Numbered from the stretch's first letter, positions 34,443 through 47,109 are shown. The stretch: 64,000 nucleotides of DNA from Rhynchospora pubera (GCA_028095005.1 CM051459.1:15424699-15488698); one strand, 5' to 3'. Notes: generated by a model not told the origin, from the letters alone. Translations and numbers: made by a program.

Positions 34443-37400
34443 ATGAGAAAGGCAATGAGAGGTAGCATTTCAGTTAGACAAGCAATGGCCACCTTTGGAT
34501 CGGCCCTAAATGATGCGCTTAGCTTGATAGTTTTCTCATTTCTAGACTTGCTGGACATTTTGTTTTGTTTTCTGTACAAGATTTTGGATTACATAATGGA
34601 GTCCGAGTGGCGGCCGTGCTATTGCTCTTCTTCACCAAAAGACATGATCACCAGCTTTGGAAAGATACTGGTGTCAGAAAGCGGCCGGTCAAAAGTCGTT
34701 ACGCTTTCCTCAAGCAAGCTCCAACTGGAGGACATTTCTGACACGCTCTACTGTCGCTCCCCTCTCCTCTCTGATGTATCTCGGTTGACAGTTAACCAGC
34801 TATGTCGCCTCAAGAGCGTGTCTAGTCGTGATACTTCGACCGTCATTACCAGTCGTGGCAGTGCAGTAGTAAGAAGCTCAACTACAGGGAGCCCGACCAC
34901 CACAGTTACAGTGAACTCTGCCATTATTCAAACGTTGCAAGGTAAGATAGGCGGCCACAAATCGCATCTGGTCCCACGCTGGTCAGACTGCCACTGTGCC
35001 GATTGCAACCCGATTTCACAGGATACTCTCTTTGTCAAAGCCCAAGGACCACCAGGTGATAACACAAAATAAATAAAACTGATTGAAAAATTAACAAAAG
35101 TTGGCACACTATTAAAGTGTTAATATTGACTACCGTTTCTACTTTGTATGTAGATGGTAACATTGTGGAAGAAGATGTACTATTCATACACGGATTTATA
35201 TCTTCATCGGCTTTCTGGACCGAGACTGTTTTCCCAAACTTCAGCTCAGATGCAAAATCACGGTACAGAATGTTTGCAGTCGACTTATTGGGTTTTGGGC
35301 GCAGCCCGAAGCCTGCTGATTCACTCTATACTTTACGAGAGCATCTGGAAATGATCGAACGGTCGGTTCTCGAGCCGTACAATGTCAAATCCTTCCACAT
35401 TGTGGCACACTCTCTTGGTTCTTTAATAGCACTTGCATTGGCAGTTAAATATCCTGGTGCAGTCAAGTCCCTCACGCTCATTGCACCAGTAAGTTCACTA
35501 ATCTTGTTTAATTTTGTTCTTTTAATAAAATAGGGTTCCATATATAAGTGATTTAATTTTTTTAAAATTATTTTGTTGGTTGAAGCCGTACTTTCCGGTA
35601 CCGAAAGGGGAGCAGCAACCTACACAATATGTGATGAGAAAGGTGGCGCCGAGACGGATCTGGCCTCTGATTGGTTTTGGTGCGTCGATGATTTGTTGGT
35701 ACGAGCATCTAAGCCGAACAGTGTGCGTCCTATTGTGTAAGAACCATCGGTTTTGGGACATTGCATTCAGGCTCGTCACCTTCAACAGGTTTGCCACTTT
35801 AACCAGTGAGTCTTTTTTTGAAGTTGTTCGTAGGATACAACTAATAAAATTGAGGGCAATATTTGTCACAAACGGGACTTCGGTTTTCTATCGGCTCCTA
35901 TTCTCGAGTGGTTAATTCCACAGTATAATTCTTCAATAAATTTTACTAATATTTTGGAATTTTCTTTTTCTTCTATCGATAGAACCCATAAATATATTTA
36001 TGGGTTGACATATATGTCAACTAAAAAAAAAACTATAGACATGTTAATTATTAATGATCTTATAGATTTGTTATATATCAATAATCATTCAATTTAAATA
36101 TTATTGTTTCATCAAGTCTTAGCTATGAATTTGGATTATTGTAAAATTCAAGCTTTTTCTGAACAATAAATTTAATTTACTTGCAATTTTTAAATGAATA
36201 ATATATATAGAGAGTACACATCAAATTCGAAATGGATCTTAAAAAAATTGAATTATTTTTTATGATTATGAGAATTATCAAATTAATCAGTTGTCAAAAT
36301 TCCCACCTTTCTTCCATATATAGATGTTTCATATGCGCTATTGGGTCCCCGCCCCCTCCTTCCCTAGAATGTTTCTGTTGCTAGTTTGGTGATCTGAATA
36401 CAATTTCGCTCAACATATCCGACAATGTCGTTTATATGGTTTTCTTCTATATATATCATTTTAGAACAAAGCCAAAATTTTCTTTACACTCTGCTCCAGA
36501 AGAGAGTAATCGGAGAAAAGGTAAGGTAGCTTATTCCTAGTACCTTGCTCCCATGACTGCTACTGGGTGAACCAGAGAAAATCAAAGAAAACCAAAGAAC
36601 CTTAGCAGCCCATTTGAGGAGACTGAGAGATACCCTCAAAATCGGGGAGTAACAGCATTCAACTGAGATTTAATTTTTTATGACGATAATGCCCTCAGCC
36701 TCTCTCTTATGTTGAATCTCATAAAAAATTTAGCAATGTCATGTAAAGGATAATATAGTCTTTTTACACATTACAAATTAGGTTAACGATCTTAACTCTT
36801 TGTATGTTTTTTTGAGATCTGGAGCAAGATACAACCTGTAATCTTCAATTTCTTATCTTTCCTTACTCTTCCATTTCCTTCTTTTCCTTTCCTTCACCTT
36901 TTCTTTGGTGTTCTGGAGCAAAGCCTTAATTGATGGAAGATTTTTAAACTAGATATGTTGATGCATCAATCGGGGTATTTATGACGTGAATATTTCACAT
37001 CAACATTAATTGTAGTTCATACCGTATTGATTGTTGTCCTATGGTCGAACTATTATAATTGACTAGCTAAGTCTGTATACTTAGATGTTTCATTTTTAAC
37101 GTTTAAGAAAAATATAACAAAGATATCTTTATTGGTATCAATATTTAATATTATCCGTATCATTTTAACTTAAAAAATTGAGCAATTGCTTAGAAAAATA
37201 ATGACTTTTTATTTTGAAGTTTTATTTGAATAATTATAACACAGCACAACAGTTTGATTTAATATTGTATAGATCAATTAACTTATGTTTGGTTCATTAC
37301 AAAATTTAAAATGAATAATACCGTACAAGATTTAAAATGAATAATACTTATGTGGCGATTGAACTGTCAAGTTTTTCTTCTTTTTTTTTGAGCTTTTTAT

Positions 37401-40400
37401 ATATTTTTTCCAGATCGCACTAGTCAAGTACTTTTCAAATAGATTGTGGAATAAAATGTATTGACCTACGTAATAATTTATTTAAACTAAATAATATTAA
37501 TGGTGTAATGTAGTAAAATGCGTAGATCAGCTACAGCTAGAATAGATTTATAGAAGTTGTGTTTCTCTTTTCAAAGGGTAAAAAACAATTTTAGCAAGGT
37601 CCAAGGAGGAAAAGAAATCTAGGTAGTCCACTTTCCTAGGCCCCCAACATAGCATCTTTCCATAAGAAGAATACTAAATTTAATGATGATTAAATAAAAC
37701 CCACGAAAAATTTAATATACGAGAATTAATTGGATAATAATATATGGACAGTTTGCTAGTGAATTTGGGGCCAGTAGGCCCACATCTATACACGGTATCA
37801 TTTGATGGGCATTCAAGATGCACAAAAAAAAAAAAAAAAAAAAATCAATGGTTTGACTGTAGTCAAGGATTGGTGGATCTAAACACAACAACCAACTTCC
37901 TAATTTGAACCTACAAAATTCTGGTTAGGAGGTAACACATGATAGTACTTCAGATAATAATTAAAGAGGTTGGAGGCTTGAGCTCCTATAGGAGACGAGA
38001 ACAACCACCATAGTGTGTACGAAACAAATCCTTTGATGGTCCAATTTCTGAGATATTTTTGTATCCAAATGCCACGAGAGCTTACAACCTGGAAAATCTT
38101 ACAAGAAAAGAAATCACAACTAAAATTGTGTTTGGAGCTCATCTGGAGGGCTATGAACTGCGATTCCATCAAAAGTCTAATGTGAGCCACATGATGCGAT
38201 CAAATTTAATTTTGTTTAATTGATAATAAACGTTTCGTTAATGTCTGTGCTGACGAATACTCCGTTAGTTTATTTTTTTATGTTTTTTTTTTCCAATCAA
38301 ACAAAACAGGAAAATTTTGTTTTATTTCTCTCATACAGTCATAGCTCCCTCTAAACCAATTCTCTGATAAATTCCTTTCCAACATTGAATAAAAAGGAAG
38401 AAATTCTATTTCCTATTTTTGCCTAACGGCTGGTCAACGGAGAATTAACAGAGCATTCCGTCAATCAAATTTGATGGCTTGGGATAGAGGGGGAAGTGCT
38501 TTGGGCAACATAATTTTTTTTTAAAATGACCAAATTGTCCTTCTTAAATTTAGTAAATAACTTATATTTTTATGACTATGCCACGTCTGTCGTGTCCTCC
38601 CTTTCCACTGAATTTTGAATTCTTTCTCATATTTTTATGTATATACATACAGTTACTGTCTTTATCAAATTTGTAATGCATGCTTTGAATATCGGTATTT
38701 TATTCAATTTTTTTATTTATACTGATAATTAATTGATTCTGACGACAAATTGTGTTCAATTTCTTTTGGAAAATAAGAGGAAAGGAAAGATGTGCAAATA
38801 AAAAAAATTATGCAAGAAAAAAATAGTATATATATCATCGTTTGGTTTATTCAATGATTATTGCACAATTCAACAAAAAATTTGTCGTGCATGATCATAT
38901 GTGAATTTTATTAAGAAAGATTTGATTTTCTTTTAGTGAGAAATCTAGAAGAGAAAGAAAGCACAGTTGAGGAAATAAATTAGGATAATAAATCTTGATT
39001 GATGCTAAGGATAGTTTAGACATTTAAAAAAAGGAAAATGGTAATGACTCGCCACATAGTTTGGCGGGTCTACGTCCGACCTAGACAATTTTAACCCGAA
39101 CAAACTCAACGGTTTGTTCAACAATATACGAACAACAAAGATCCAAATTCAAAGATGCACGTTTGTTAATTGTGTCTACAGCAAAATACTTAAGTAGTTG
39201 GATATATTCCTAACCCCATCTAAGATTTATCCCAAATAATAAATAGTTTTTTTTCTTATTTGACATTTATTTATCTCTAACGGTAAGTGAGAGAGATCAA
39301 ATTGAATGTGTCTAATGATCAAAAAGAAATCTTTTGAGTATACGCATTGTGTCTACGCCGACTTATCTCTGCTACTAATGATGATTACAGCCTTAGAGCC
39401 GGTATATGAACCCAAAATAAGATATAATAAATTCGAACATGATGAGGAATAACTCGAGAAATTTTTTTTTTGAGGGTCAGGTGACAATCACCACACCGAC
39501 GAATTTTATCAATAATAAAAATAATTACAAGTTTTAAAAAAACTGTACAGAAGAGTAAAAAGAAAATTTAAAGGTTCCTAGGCATGCTTTGTCCAGAAGT
39601 TGATATCATCTAAAATTGTCTTGAGTATTAAATACGCAGAAGTGTCCTCGTTTGTTAAGATAAATTTATTCCGCGCTTTCCACAAGTTCCAAGAGGTTGC
39701 CGCCCAAATGATATCCCAATTCTGTATCCCTCGACCCTTATTAGAACCGGAGAAAAAATTAATCTAGACAAAAAAAAAAAAAACAAATCCTACGTATTAG
39801 GATAAACTCACACGAGAACACAGAGCACCACAAATTATCAGATACAGTAATTCATGAATCTCCCAACTATTCAATTATCAGATTTAAATTCTGATTAATG
39901 AGTTTGAAAAATTAAGGACCTTTATTTTGGAAGACAAGGTGGCAATTCCTCCACCCCTGGCCATTAGATTAAAATTAAAAATGATTTACAAAGCACAACT
40001 AATTAAGTAGAAAGCTAAGCTCAGTACGGTACCAGTACCATCCTACAAGGGAGCATTGTATAAATTTTGAATCTAGCGGATATGAGACACTCGACCCTCT
40101 TCTCCTGATAATGCAAACTTATAAATTTTTATTACGGAAATTGTCTTGCATAAAGAGCAAGCCACTATTTTGGCCAGAAAATTTGATTGCTATTAACTAA
40201 TTAAAAATTTATAAGGTGTTGGAAGTTCATGTACTATGTGTCTATGTCCCATTTAATGTAGTACTGGTTTTGAAAGAAGTAGTGGATTCAACATGATTAT
40301 TTCCAGAATTAAAAGGTGTTGAAGTTCATGTACTATGCATTTAAGATTGTTTCCAGAATTATGTACTCCATTCAGGTTAATGAGATGAGTTTTACTTAAG

Positions 40401-41217
40401 AATATACTATGGTTTATGACAAACGACATATCTCAAGTTTAAACTCAAAACATTTGGCAGCTTTGTCCCTGTACATTCTTTTTTTTTTACTAAGTGGTCA
40501 ACTAGCACACCACTTTTCATTAAAAGAAAAGTACCTATACATTTCAAATTTCTCCGAATTTGAGTAACTGTGCATAATTCTTGATACCTTCTGATACCTT
40601 TTCTGGTTATATTATAAGCAAAAAAGAAAATCCCTTTAGTTTAGATAAATTACTAGTGAAAGTTCATCGTGAATAATGATTTCACTCTTTTACTTTTTAC
40701 CTCCTAGTGCTTTTGGTCTATGGGTAGGTCTTAACTCTTCAGTAATTAAACTGGCATGACAGTCAGATGCATATGCTTTAAATGTCCACAATTAAAGAAT
40801 GTGGCTCTAAATCATAGTTTAAATTAAGAAGCTTACTCCTCTAAAAGAGTAATAAATTCATAATTATAATTGACTTTACATTTGAATAACAGGGTGCGAA
40901 CATACTTGATGGATGGTTTCTTTGGCCACCACCACATCGGGTCGTTCCACACTCTACATAATGTCATCTGTGGCAGTGCTGGTAAGGTAGAAACATATCT
41001 TGATGTAGTACGCGATCAGCTGAATTGCTCGGTTACAGTGTATCATGGAAGGAATGATGAACTCTTGCCGATCCATTGCAGCTACGCTGTAAAATCCAAA
41101 GTTCCCAGGGCACAAGTGAAAATAATCGACCGCAAGGATCATGTCACTATTGTTGTTGGTAGGCAGAAAGCCTTTGCTAGAGAGCTAGAAGAGATTTGGA
41201 AAAATGCAAAGAGTTGA
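34443..41217 (+). CDS. BDG: BODYGUARD-like alpha/beta hydrolase (cuticle formation)
   Basis: Four coding exons with GT-AG junctions in consistent frame: 34443-35055, 35154-35488, 35586-35788, 40893-41217, giving 491 residues. From the ATG at 34485, in strong context, it would be 477 residues, nearer the roughly 470 of Arabidopsis BODYGUARD and aligning with its start. An N-terminal hydrophobic segment (LSLIVFSFLDLLDILFCFLY) is followed by the family motifs SEWRPCYCSS, ISDTLYCR and RWSDCHCADC. The hydrolase fold begins at VLFIHGFISSSAFWTETVFP. The nucleophile is Ser291 in AHSLGS, with Asp439 in GRNDELLP and His467 in RKDHVTIV (numbered from 34443). BODYGUARD proteins are epidermal, wall-located hydrolases needed for an ordered cutin layer; the exact substrate is unsettled. 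Which paralogue this is cannot be decided here. The third intron is 5.1 kb. Confidence 0.92.
35789..40892 (+). other. 5.1-kb third intron of the BODYGUARD-like gene
   Basis: Bounded by AACAG|GTTTGC and AATAACAG|GGTGCG, it splits an arginine codon and joins VTFNR to VRTYLMDGF without frame loss. The other two introns are under 100 bases. The enlargement is explained partly by insertions: a LINE 3' fragment on the minus strand (39460-39760) and many A/T runs. No other gene is recognised inside it. Confidence 0.8.
39460..39760 (-). pseudogene. 5'-truncated LINE: C-terminal end of reverse-transcriptase polyprotein
   Basis: On the minus strand, 39745 to 39578 translates in one frame to a 55-residue peptide containing WDIIWAATSWNLWKARNKFI and ending NFWTKHA-stop. 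This is the typical tryptophan-rich C-terminal end of plant L1-type reverse-transcriptase proteins. A 3' untranslated segment and a T run at about 39462-39471 (poly(A) on the minus strand) follow, preceded by GAGGGTCA. It is severely 5'-truncated and non-functional. Confidence 0.8.
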
Positions 41218-42900
41218 ACATCAAAACTCCAATTTAGTGCATATAACTCACAAAAAAAGAAGTTAAAAAAAGGCGGCAATTTCGCATCAAATGGAAGAAA
41301 TTAAATGGTTGGATATTAACTTTAGAGAGAGGTGTGGGTAATTTTCTTGGATCATATTTTTTTCAATCTTTTTTCTTAAAGGTTGAACCAGTTTTTCGGC
41401 TTTTTTCGATTCAATCTTGTACTGTCCTGTGTATTCTCTCTCAAAAATCTGTATGAGACTTCATATATAAGATATAGTAACATGAAATTATTCAGCACGC
41501 ATCTGTTGTTTTTTTTTAAAAAACCTTAAACTAATATTACCTTTATGAATATTCATTTGTAACTTCTTAACTCTATAATCTTTAAAGTACTTTAGATAAG
41601 AATGTAGAAAGATACGAATTAGAGAAAATACTAAATAGTATACATGTACAGAAGTCATTCAAGGTTGCAATTGCAATACACAACTTGAAATCAAAACCCA
41701 TTTAAAACTTTTCACTGTGAAACCCAAATTCAATTACATCTGAGAACCTGGCCTACATTTGGGGTTCACTTCAGTAATAGCATTTATATAACGTTATACG
41801 CCTCAATATTATGATATCAAAGCCTTTTAAAGGTCCTAAATGCTGTGCACCGACTGCGACTATTAACATTCCGTCCCAGCACAGATAAATTTCTGTTCTT
41901 CTTTTGTGCCGATATTGCATTTCGCCTGAAAATAGAAAATAACTATAATTTTTTTGCCAATTTTTCGTTTGGATGATTTAAAAATAAAAATAATGTTAAG
42001 TATTCAAAATTAAGTAACCTTATTCGAATAAGGTTATAAAAATAGAATTTTTCTTGAATTATTAAGAAAAAGTTTTTTGAATTAAAATTATTACAAATAA
42101 TTTTAAATTTGAGTTTGTTTGAAATATTTTTTTAATCTACTAAGCGCACCCTCATCGTGAGCTTTGCTATTCTTGCACTGCTGATAATTCACCCGGACAC
42201 CTTTACTATACAGTGCGAGACAGTTGGCAAGCTGACAGAATATGTGGCATGAAAAATATTCACGATCTTGCAACTATACGATTTAACTTTAAGCATTAAA
42301 TTAATTTATCTTTTCCTCCTATGAATGGGATAAGACAATCACAGAGCGACAATGGATAAAGATTGATTGTGGGGAGTCTTCGGCGCATTAAATGAGAATC
42401 ACGTTAGATATAGTTGCATTCCACACCATGTCTTTTTTTTTTTTTTTTTTGAGGGTCACATTCCATGCCATGTCATGTCAAAGATTAATACGTTACAAGT
42501 TGTACTTGAGAATTAATCGGAACAGTAGAGCGCCTCATATGTAGACGACATCAAATCTCCGGTACATCATCATGCATGACTGGAAAAACCAAGGAAAATT
42601 GACAGAAATAACCTTTTCTGTTCATACATTCACACTTTGTAATTTTGTAAATGGGTTAGGACTTAGCATATATATAAGATGATTGGGCCTTTCCCTTCTC
42701 ACTTTCCAAATATATAAAGACGAAAGAGAGAGTAAAAAAATTTTACTCTTTATTGTGAAAGGAAAAAGAATAAAACTTCATTTTGAAATATTTTTTAGTA
42801 CGTGACGGTAGCCACTCCTACAAAAATTTATTAAACAAATAAAATGTTTAATTACAATGCCATAGGAAAGGCCAAGCTCTGAAAAATATAATTACATATT
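41218..42900. other. Region downstream of the BODYGUARD-like gene, no gene recognised
   Basis: It begins with the probable 3' untranslated region of the upstream gene. The rest is AT-rich with no coding signal. A short poly(T) insertion scar lies at 42433-42458. Confidence 0.5.
42433..42458 (-). mobile_element. Extreme LINE truncation: poly(A) plus 8 bases
   Basis: A T run followed by GAGGGTCA lies between imperfect 16-bp direct repeats (CATTCCACACCATGTC at 42417-42432; CATTCCATGCCATGTC at 42459-42474). T-run plus GAGGGTCA is also how the LINE fragment at 39462 ends. This fits reverse transcription that stopped just after the tail. Confidence 0.6.
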
Positions 42901-42907
42901 CAACAAG

Positions 42908-43185
42908 TAGGGCTGTCAAACGTGTATAACAGAAACGGAACATACATGTTTCGTTTAAGACTTTCGTTTGCGTTCCACTTTGTCAAACGAAACAGTTTTA
43001 TGTTCCATCCTTCATTTTTCATTGATTTCAGTCAATTTTCGTGTTCCGTTCTAGTAACGTCTACAAATTCAGTTTCGTTTTCATTCCATTTTTAAGAAAC
43101 GAAACATATTTTTTCTTTCGTTAGCTGTTCTGTTTGGACGGAACGGGACGGAAACATACGAAACGGTACGGCATTGACAGCCCTA
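42908..43185. mobile_element. hAT-like miniature element, TAGGGCTGTCAA termini
   Basis: Inverted termini TAGGGCTGTCAA (42908-42919) and TTGACAGCCCTA (43174-43185) enclose 278 bp rich in CGTTTCGTT/AACGGAAC words. Termini and subterminal words match the 1.56-kb element at 56853-58414, so this looks like its deletion derivative. The 8 bases on each side agree only at five positions, so the target-site duplication has decayed or was never exact. Confidence 0.75.
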
Positions 43186-43529
43186 GATACAAGGACCCGC
43201 ATAAGTTACGTACGTAATGCAAATGTACAATCACCTCCTTCATCCACTAATCCGCAGGTTATCTTCTCTAGTTAACAAATATTTTCCTACTCATTGACAT
43301 CATCTTGTATCGGTCTGATACACAGATACGAACACTAAATCTGCATGTTGGTCTAGTTCAAGTGTTAAACACTCGGAAAGTTGCAAATTGCATAGTACAT
43401 TAGTACCACTTGAAACAAAACCCAATTACCCTAAACGAAATACATCCGAGAATCTGGCCTACACGGCTACATTTTGGGTCCACTTCAGTAATGGCATTTA
43501 TAACATTATTCGCTTCAAATTCTATCTTT

Positions 43530-43677
43530 GGCTATGTTTGGATTAGAGTGGGAAGAAGAGAATAAGAGAAGAAGAGAAGAAATTTAATATTAAACAATCC
43601 AAACTCTTCACAAAGTTACACACTTCCCGATATTTCTTCCCTTCTTCCCTTCTTCCCACACCTATCCAAACGGAGCC
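43530..43677. mobile_element. TTTGGAT-family miniature element
   Basis: It starts GGCTATGTTTGGATTAG and ends CTATCCAAACGGAGCC, with the shared inner words CACAAAGTTACACACTTCCC and CCCTTCTTCCCTTCTTCCC. It is in the opposite orientation to 1114-1238 and 45128-45270. Confidence 0.65.
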
Positions 43678-43785
43678 TTTATTACAATTTTGAATTTTCA
43701 AGACCCTCGACTCTGGATCCCGGCTGTCATTATTGGAATCCCAATTTGGCTCCAACAGCGCAGACCAATTTCTCTTCTTCTTTTC

Positions 43786-43974
43786 GGCTCCGTTTGGATG
43801 GCTTCTTTCCGGAATAAGGAATAAGGAATAACTAATTTTTACCAATAAATTTATTTCTAACCATCTAAACTCTTCACAAAAGTTACACACTTCCCAATAA
43901 ATTTACCCCTTCCCAATAAATTTCTTCCCTTCTTCCTTCTTCCTATCTTATTCTCAACGCATCCAAACGGAGCC
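43786..43974. mobile_element. TTTGGAT-family miniature element, 15-bp perfect termini
   Basis: GGCTCCGTTTGGATG (43786-43800) is exactly inverted as CATCCAAACGGAGCC (43960-43974). The 189-bp body carries AAACTCTTCACAAAAGTTAC, linking it to its neighbours. No target-site duplication could be read. Confidence 0.75.
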
Positions 43975-44098
43975 GGTATAGTCTTCGGTGCTTCGCCTGA
44001 AAATAGAAAATAATTATGCTGATGTAGGTCTTTAATCATTTCCCTTCTATAATCTTTCAGCATTTCTACTATTCTCTAGTAGAAAGTGTGGAGCAGTT

Positions 44099-44265
44099 TA
44101 TTTTATTTATTTATTTATTTATTTTGAAACAAGACTATTTATTTATAGAGATGTAGCCCACTCTGTAATATATAGTTTATTTTCCTTTCACGCCAGCGGG
44201 AATTAAATCTATTACCTCTAGGATAATGACAGAATCACTGACCATTTGTGCTAAACTCCACGTTC
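44099..44265 (-). mobile_element. tRNA-derived SINE with 15-bp target-site duplication
   Basis: Perfect 15-bp repeats (AAGTGTGGAGCAGTT) at 44084-44098 and 44266-44280 flank the insert. On the minus strand it starts with a box A-like TTTAGCACAAATGGTCAGTG, then a box B-like GATTTAATTCCC. It ends in (AAAT)n, seen here as TTTATTTATTTA. This differs from the SINEs at 926 and 60239. Confidence 0.85.
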
Positions 44266-44850
44266 AAGTGTGGAGCAGTTAAAACTTTGTGAAGGAAAAG
44301 AAAACTACATAAATGCACCTATCATGACAAAGTTATAAAAGTCCAAATATAAAGAAAAAAAAATATTACTAACAACATACATAATGTAACAAATCTGATA
44401 TAACCGAGTAAAAAGCAGAATATTTGCACCAACAAATTATTTTACCCATTAATTACTTTTGTTCTTAACAAGAGTTATTTACTCCCTAAACAAATAGCAC
44501 GAGCACAAGCGGGATTCAGTTGGCAAACTTACTAAATATATGGCATGAAAAAACATCACAATCTTGCAAGCGTTGCCAACCACAGAGGGACTAGATCTAG
44601 ATTGGTTTTGGGTCAACTGCTGTGCATTGAATGAGGGTCACGTTAGATAAATCTGCATTCCATACAATGCCAGAGATTAATACATTTACAAGTAGTACTT
44701 GCGCTTTATATATATACAGTCGACAACGAATCTCCAATACATCATAAAAACCCGTTTCTGTTCACACAATCAGACTTTGTAAAGGGTTAGGACTAATTGC
44801 ATATTAGGTCATCATTGGACCATTCACTATTGTATATAATAACCAGGTGT

Positions 44851-44868
44851 ATTTTTTTTTTTTAATGC
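44851..44868 (-). mobile_element. 18-base poly(A)-type insertion with 16-bp duplication
   Basis: A T-rich 18-mer lies between perfect 16-bp direct repeats (TATAATAACCAGGTGT at 44835-44850 and 44869-44884). On the minus strand it reads GCATTAAAAAAAA, resembling the 3' end of the scar at 409-422. Confidence 0.7.
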
Positions 44869-45127
44869 TATAATAACCAGGTGTTGAGCTTTCTGAGTTG
44901 AATATCGATACCTAAGTTTGCACTTGACTCAATTGGAATTTTTCTTTCTTTTTTTTTTTCCTGAATGAGAAGGCTAAACAAGAGTTCAATTCTGTCAATT
45001 ACCGAACCGAGGTTGCTGAGGCTTCTACTTCAAAATTAATCTATTTAAAGGACTTCTTACCGAAACTAACAAGTGCAAATCACAATTGAACACCGGTCAG
45101 AGTAAGCGAGATAACCTGATTATAGGG

Positions 45128-45270
45128 TGCGTTTGGATAGGTGTGGGAAGAAAGGAAGAAGGGAAGAAGTATTGGGAAGTGTGTAACTTTGTGAAGAGTT
45201 TAGATTGTTTATAATTTTTTTTATTCTTCTTCCTTCTTCTTCTTCTTTCTTCTAACAATCCAAACGCAAG
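45128..45270. mobile_element. TTTGGAT-family miniature element
   Basis: It begins TGCGTTTGGATAGG and ends AATCCAAACGCA, with GGGAAGTGTGTAACTTTGTG inside. It is the intact counterpart of the truncated copy at 1114-1238. Confidence 0.7.
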
Positions 45271-45506
45271 CATAGAAAATGAAGGTACATCATGCTCATG
45301 GTTATTAGTCATTATGCCCATGCCCCCGGCCCCCGGGACTGTTATTTCATTAATTTTTGTGTTCATTCTTGAGCTAGAAAGCTGTTGGTGCTTGGTGGCC
45401 CGTAGCCGAACAGGACATCTATTAATTTGCACTGGATATGTCACAGACTCACAGTTACCATTTTTTGTGGTACCACAAGTGATCCTAACTTCATATTTTA
45501 TTAATA

Positions 45507-45830
45507 TTTAAAAATTTTAAATTTAAACACTGAAGCCAAACCGTTGATCTTGTTTAATTTAACGAGCAATACGTTTCTATATACATATAAATTATAAAAT
45601 TTAGAATAAATTTGATACTCGATCAAATAATCAACAAATGAACAAATATAATTAATTATGACAGATTAATTATAATACATTTATCATTTGATCAGTTGAT
45701 TGATTATCAAAAAGACTTCAAATTTTATAAACTTATATAGAAATACATCACTCGTTAAATTGAAAAAGATCAACGATTTAAATTCAACATTTGAATTTTA
45801 AAATTTTTAAATTATAATAAAATATGAAGT
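45507..45830. mobile_element. Family E foldback element, second copy
   Basis: Inverted arms (CGTTGATCTTGTTTAATTTA at left; TTAAATTGAAAAAGATCAACG at right) match the copy at 10202-10508, including GATACTCGATCAA and CAACAAATGAAC. Related half-element sequence continues to about 46100. Confidence 0.6.
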
Positions 45831-46100
45831 TATGACAACTTGTGACACCAAAAAACTGTGACAGTGAAACACAACTCTTATAAACAATAGTGTCAATTTG
45901 ATACTTGATGAATAAACCAAAATAGAAACATATTAAAATTAATCAATGATAGCTAACTAGATTCCTTTATTTATTGACCACTCGATCTAATATCAATTCA
46001 ACTCCAAAATTTATAAAACTTATATAAAAAAATATTATTTATAAAATTGAACAAGATTAACGATTTAAATTCAGCATTTAAATTTTTAAAATTTTAAATT

Positions 46101-46229
46101 AGGCTGTTGGGGATAACTGTTTGGTACAGCCGATTATTAGGCTGTTGGGGATAACTGTTTGGTACAGCCGATTATTAGGCTGTTGGGGATAACTGTTTGG
46201 TACAGCCGATTATTAGGCTGTTGAGGATG
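46101..46229. repeat. 38-bp tandem repeat, three perfect copies plus a partial
   Basis: The unit AGGCTGTTGGGG...CCGATTATT repeats exactly at 46101, 46139 and 46177. A fourth copy from 46215 diverges after 9 bases (GTTGAGG). Each unit contains the inverted pair GGCTGT/ACAGCC, so a unit could form a small hairpin. Confidence 0.95.
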
Positions 46230-46288
46230 CAGTCCAAAAACATGGATGGTGCGACACCTCTTAACTATTTTGCATTGACATATGCTCT

Positions 46289-46463
46289 AGGCCTGTTTGG
46301 ATGGCATTTGGAATTTGGGGAATTTTAAATTTCAAGCATAAATTTATTATAAACAATCCAATCCAAACTCTTCACAAAATTACACATTTCCCAATAAATT
46401 TATGCTTAGGAATAAAAAATTCCCCAAATTTCCTAAATTCCTAAGCAATCCAAACGGCCCCTA
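46289..46463. mobile_element. TTTGGAT-family miniature element
   Basis: TAGGCCTGTTTGGATGG at left mirrors CAATCCAAACGGCCCCTA at right. The inner arms GGAATTTGGGGAATTTTAAA and the complementary AAATTCCCCAAATTTCC form a long hairpin. It shares AAACTCTTCACAAAATTACAC with the copies at 43530 and 43786. Confidence 0.7.
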
Positions 46464-46762
46464 AAGTGGCAAAAATCCTGTCTATGGCATTACAACACCT
46501 GAAGACCACTTCTCCACTGAATAAGTATTCCAATGCAAACAACATTTACCAACCAATCATCACAAGTCAGATGATCTAAGTAACAAACAAACAGTAAAAA
46601 AACTAAGAAGCCAATGATGTGCCACTGAAAAGCATTGTTCTATTTTATTGTTCTAAAAACTAAGAACCACCATTATAGATGAAGAAGTGCTGCACTAAAA
46701 AGGGCAAAGCTGAGATCAAAGAGTAAACCCATGTGGAAAAGTAATAAATATAAAAGGCATGT

Positions 46763-47106
46763 ATGAATCCGCTTAAGAAAGAAGGATGGTTCCGGTTAAG
46801 AAAGAAGCATGGTAGAGCTCCCTTCCCTCAAAAAGGATTCAATTAAATTTATGCCCCCGTCTGAACTAGATGCAAACAGGAATAAAAGCAACTAGTTATT
46901 CAAGGGACAATCCAACCAGAAAAATAATCAACCGAAAGATGCCATTTTTGCTAATAAATTTTTGAGACTTATATGAATCCACCTAAGAAAGAAGCACCAT
47001 TAAGCTCCCTTCCCTCAAAAAGGATTCAATTGAATTGATGCCCCTGTCTGAGCTAGATGCATACAGAAAAATTAAAGCAACTAGTTATTCAAGGGGCAAT
47101 CCAAGG
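46763..47106. repeat. Direct duplication of about 140 bp
   Basis: The block at about 46763-46917 recurs at about 46974-47106. Shared words are ATGAATCC, CTCCCTTCCCTCAAAAAGG, ATTCAATT, GATGCC(A/C)CC-GTCTGA and AGCAACTAGTTATTCAAGG. There are scattered substitutions and a short spacer. No open frame is conserved between the copies. Confidence 0.7.
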
Positions 47107-47109
47107 ATA

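Noticed and set aside
37900..38190. 96-codon minus-strand frame in the BODYGUARD intron
   Set aside because: No domain recognised, and nothing comparable to the tryptophan-rich LINE motif seen at 39580. Not supportable.
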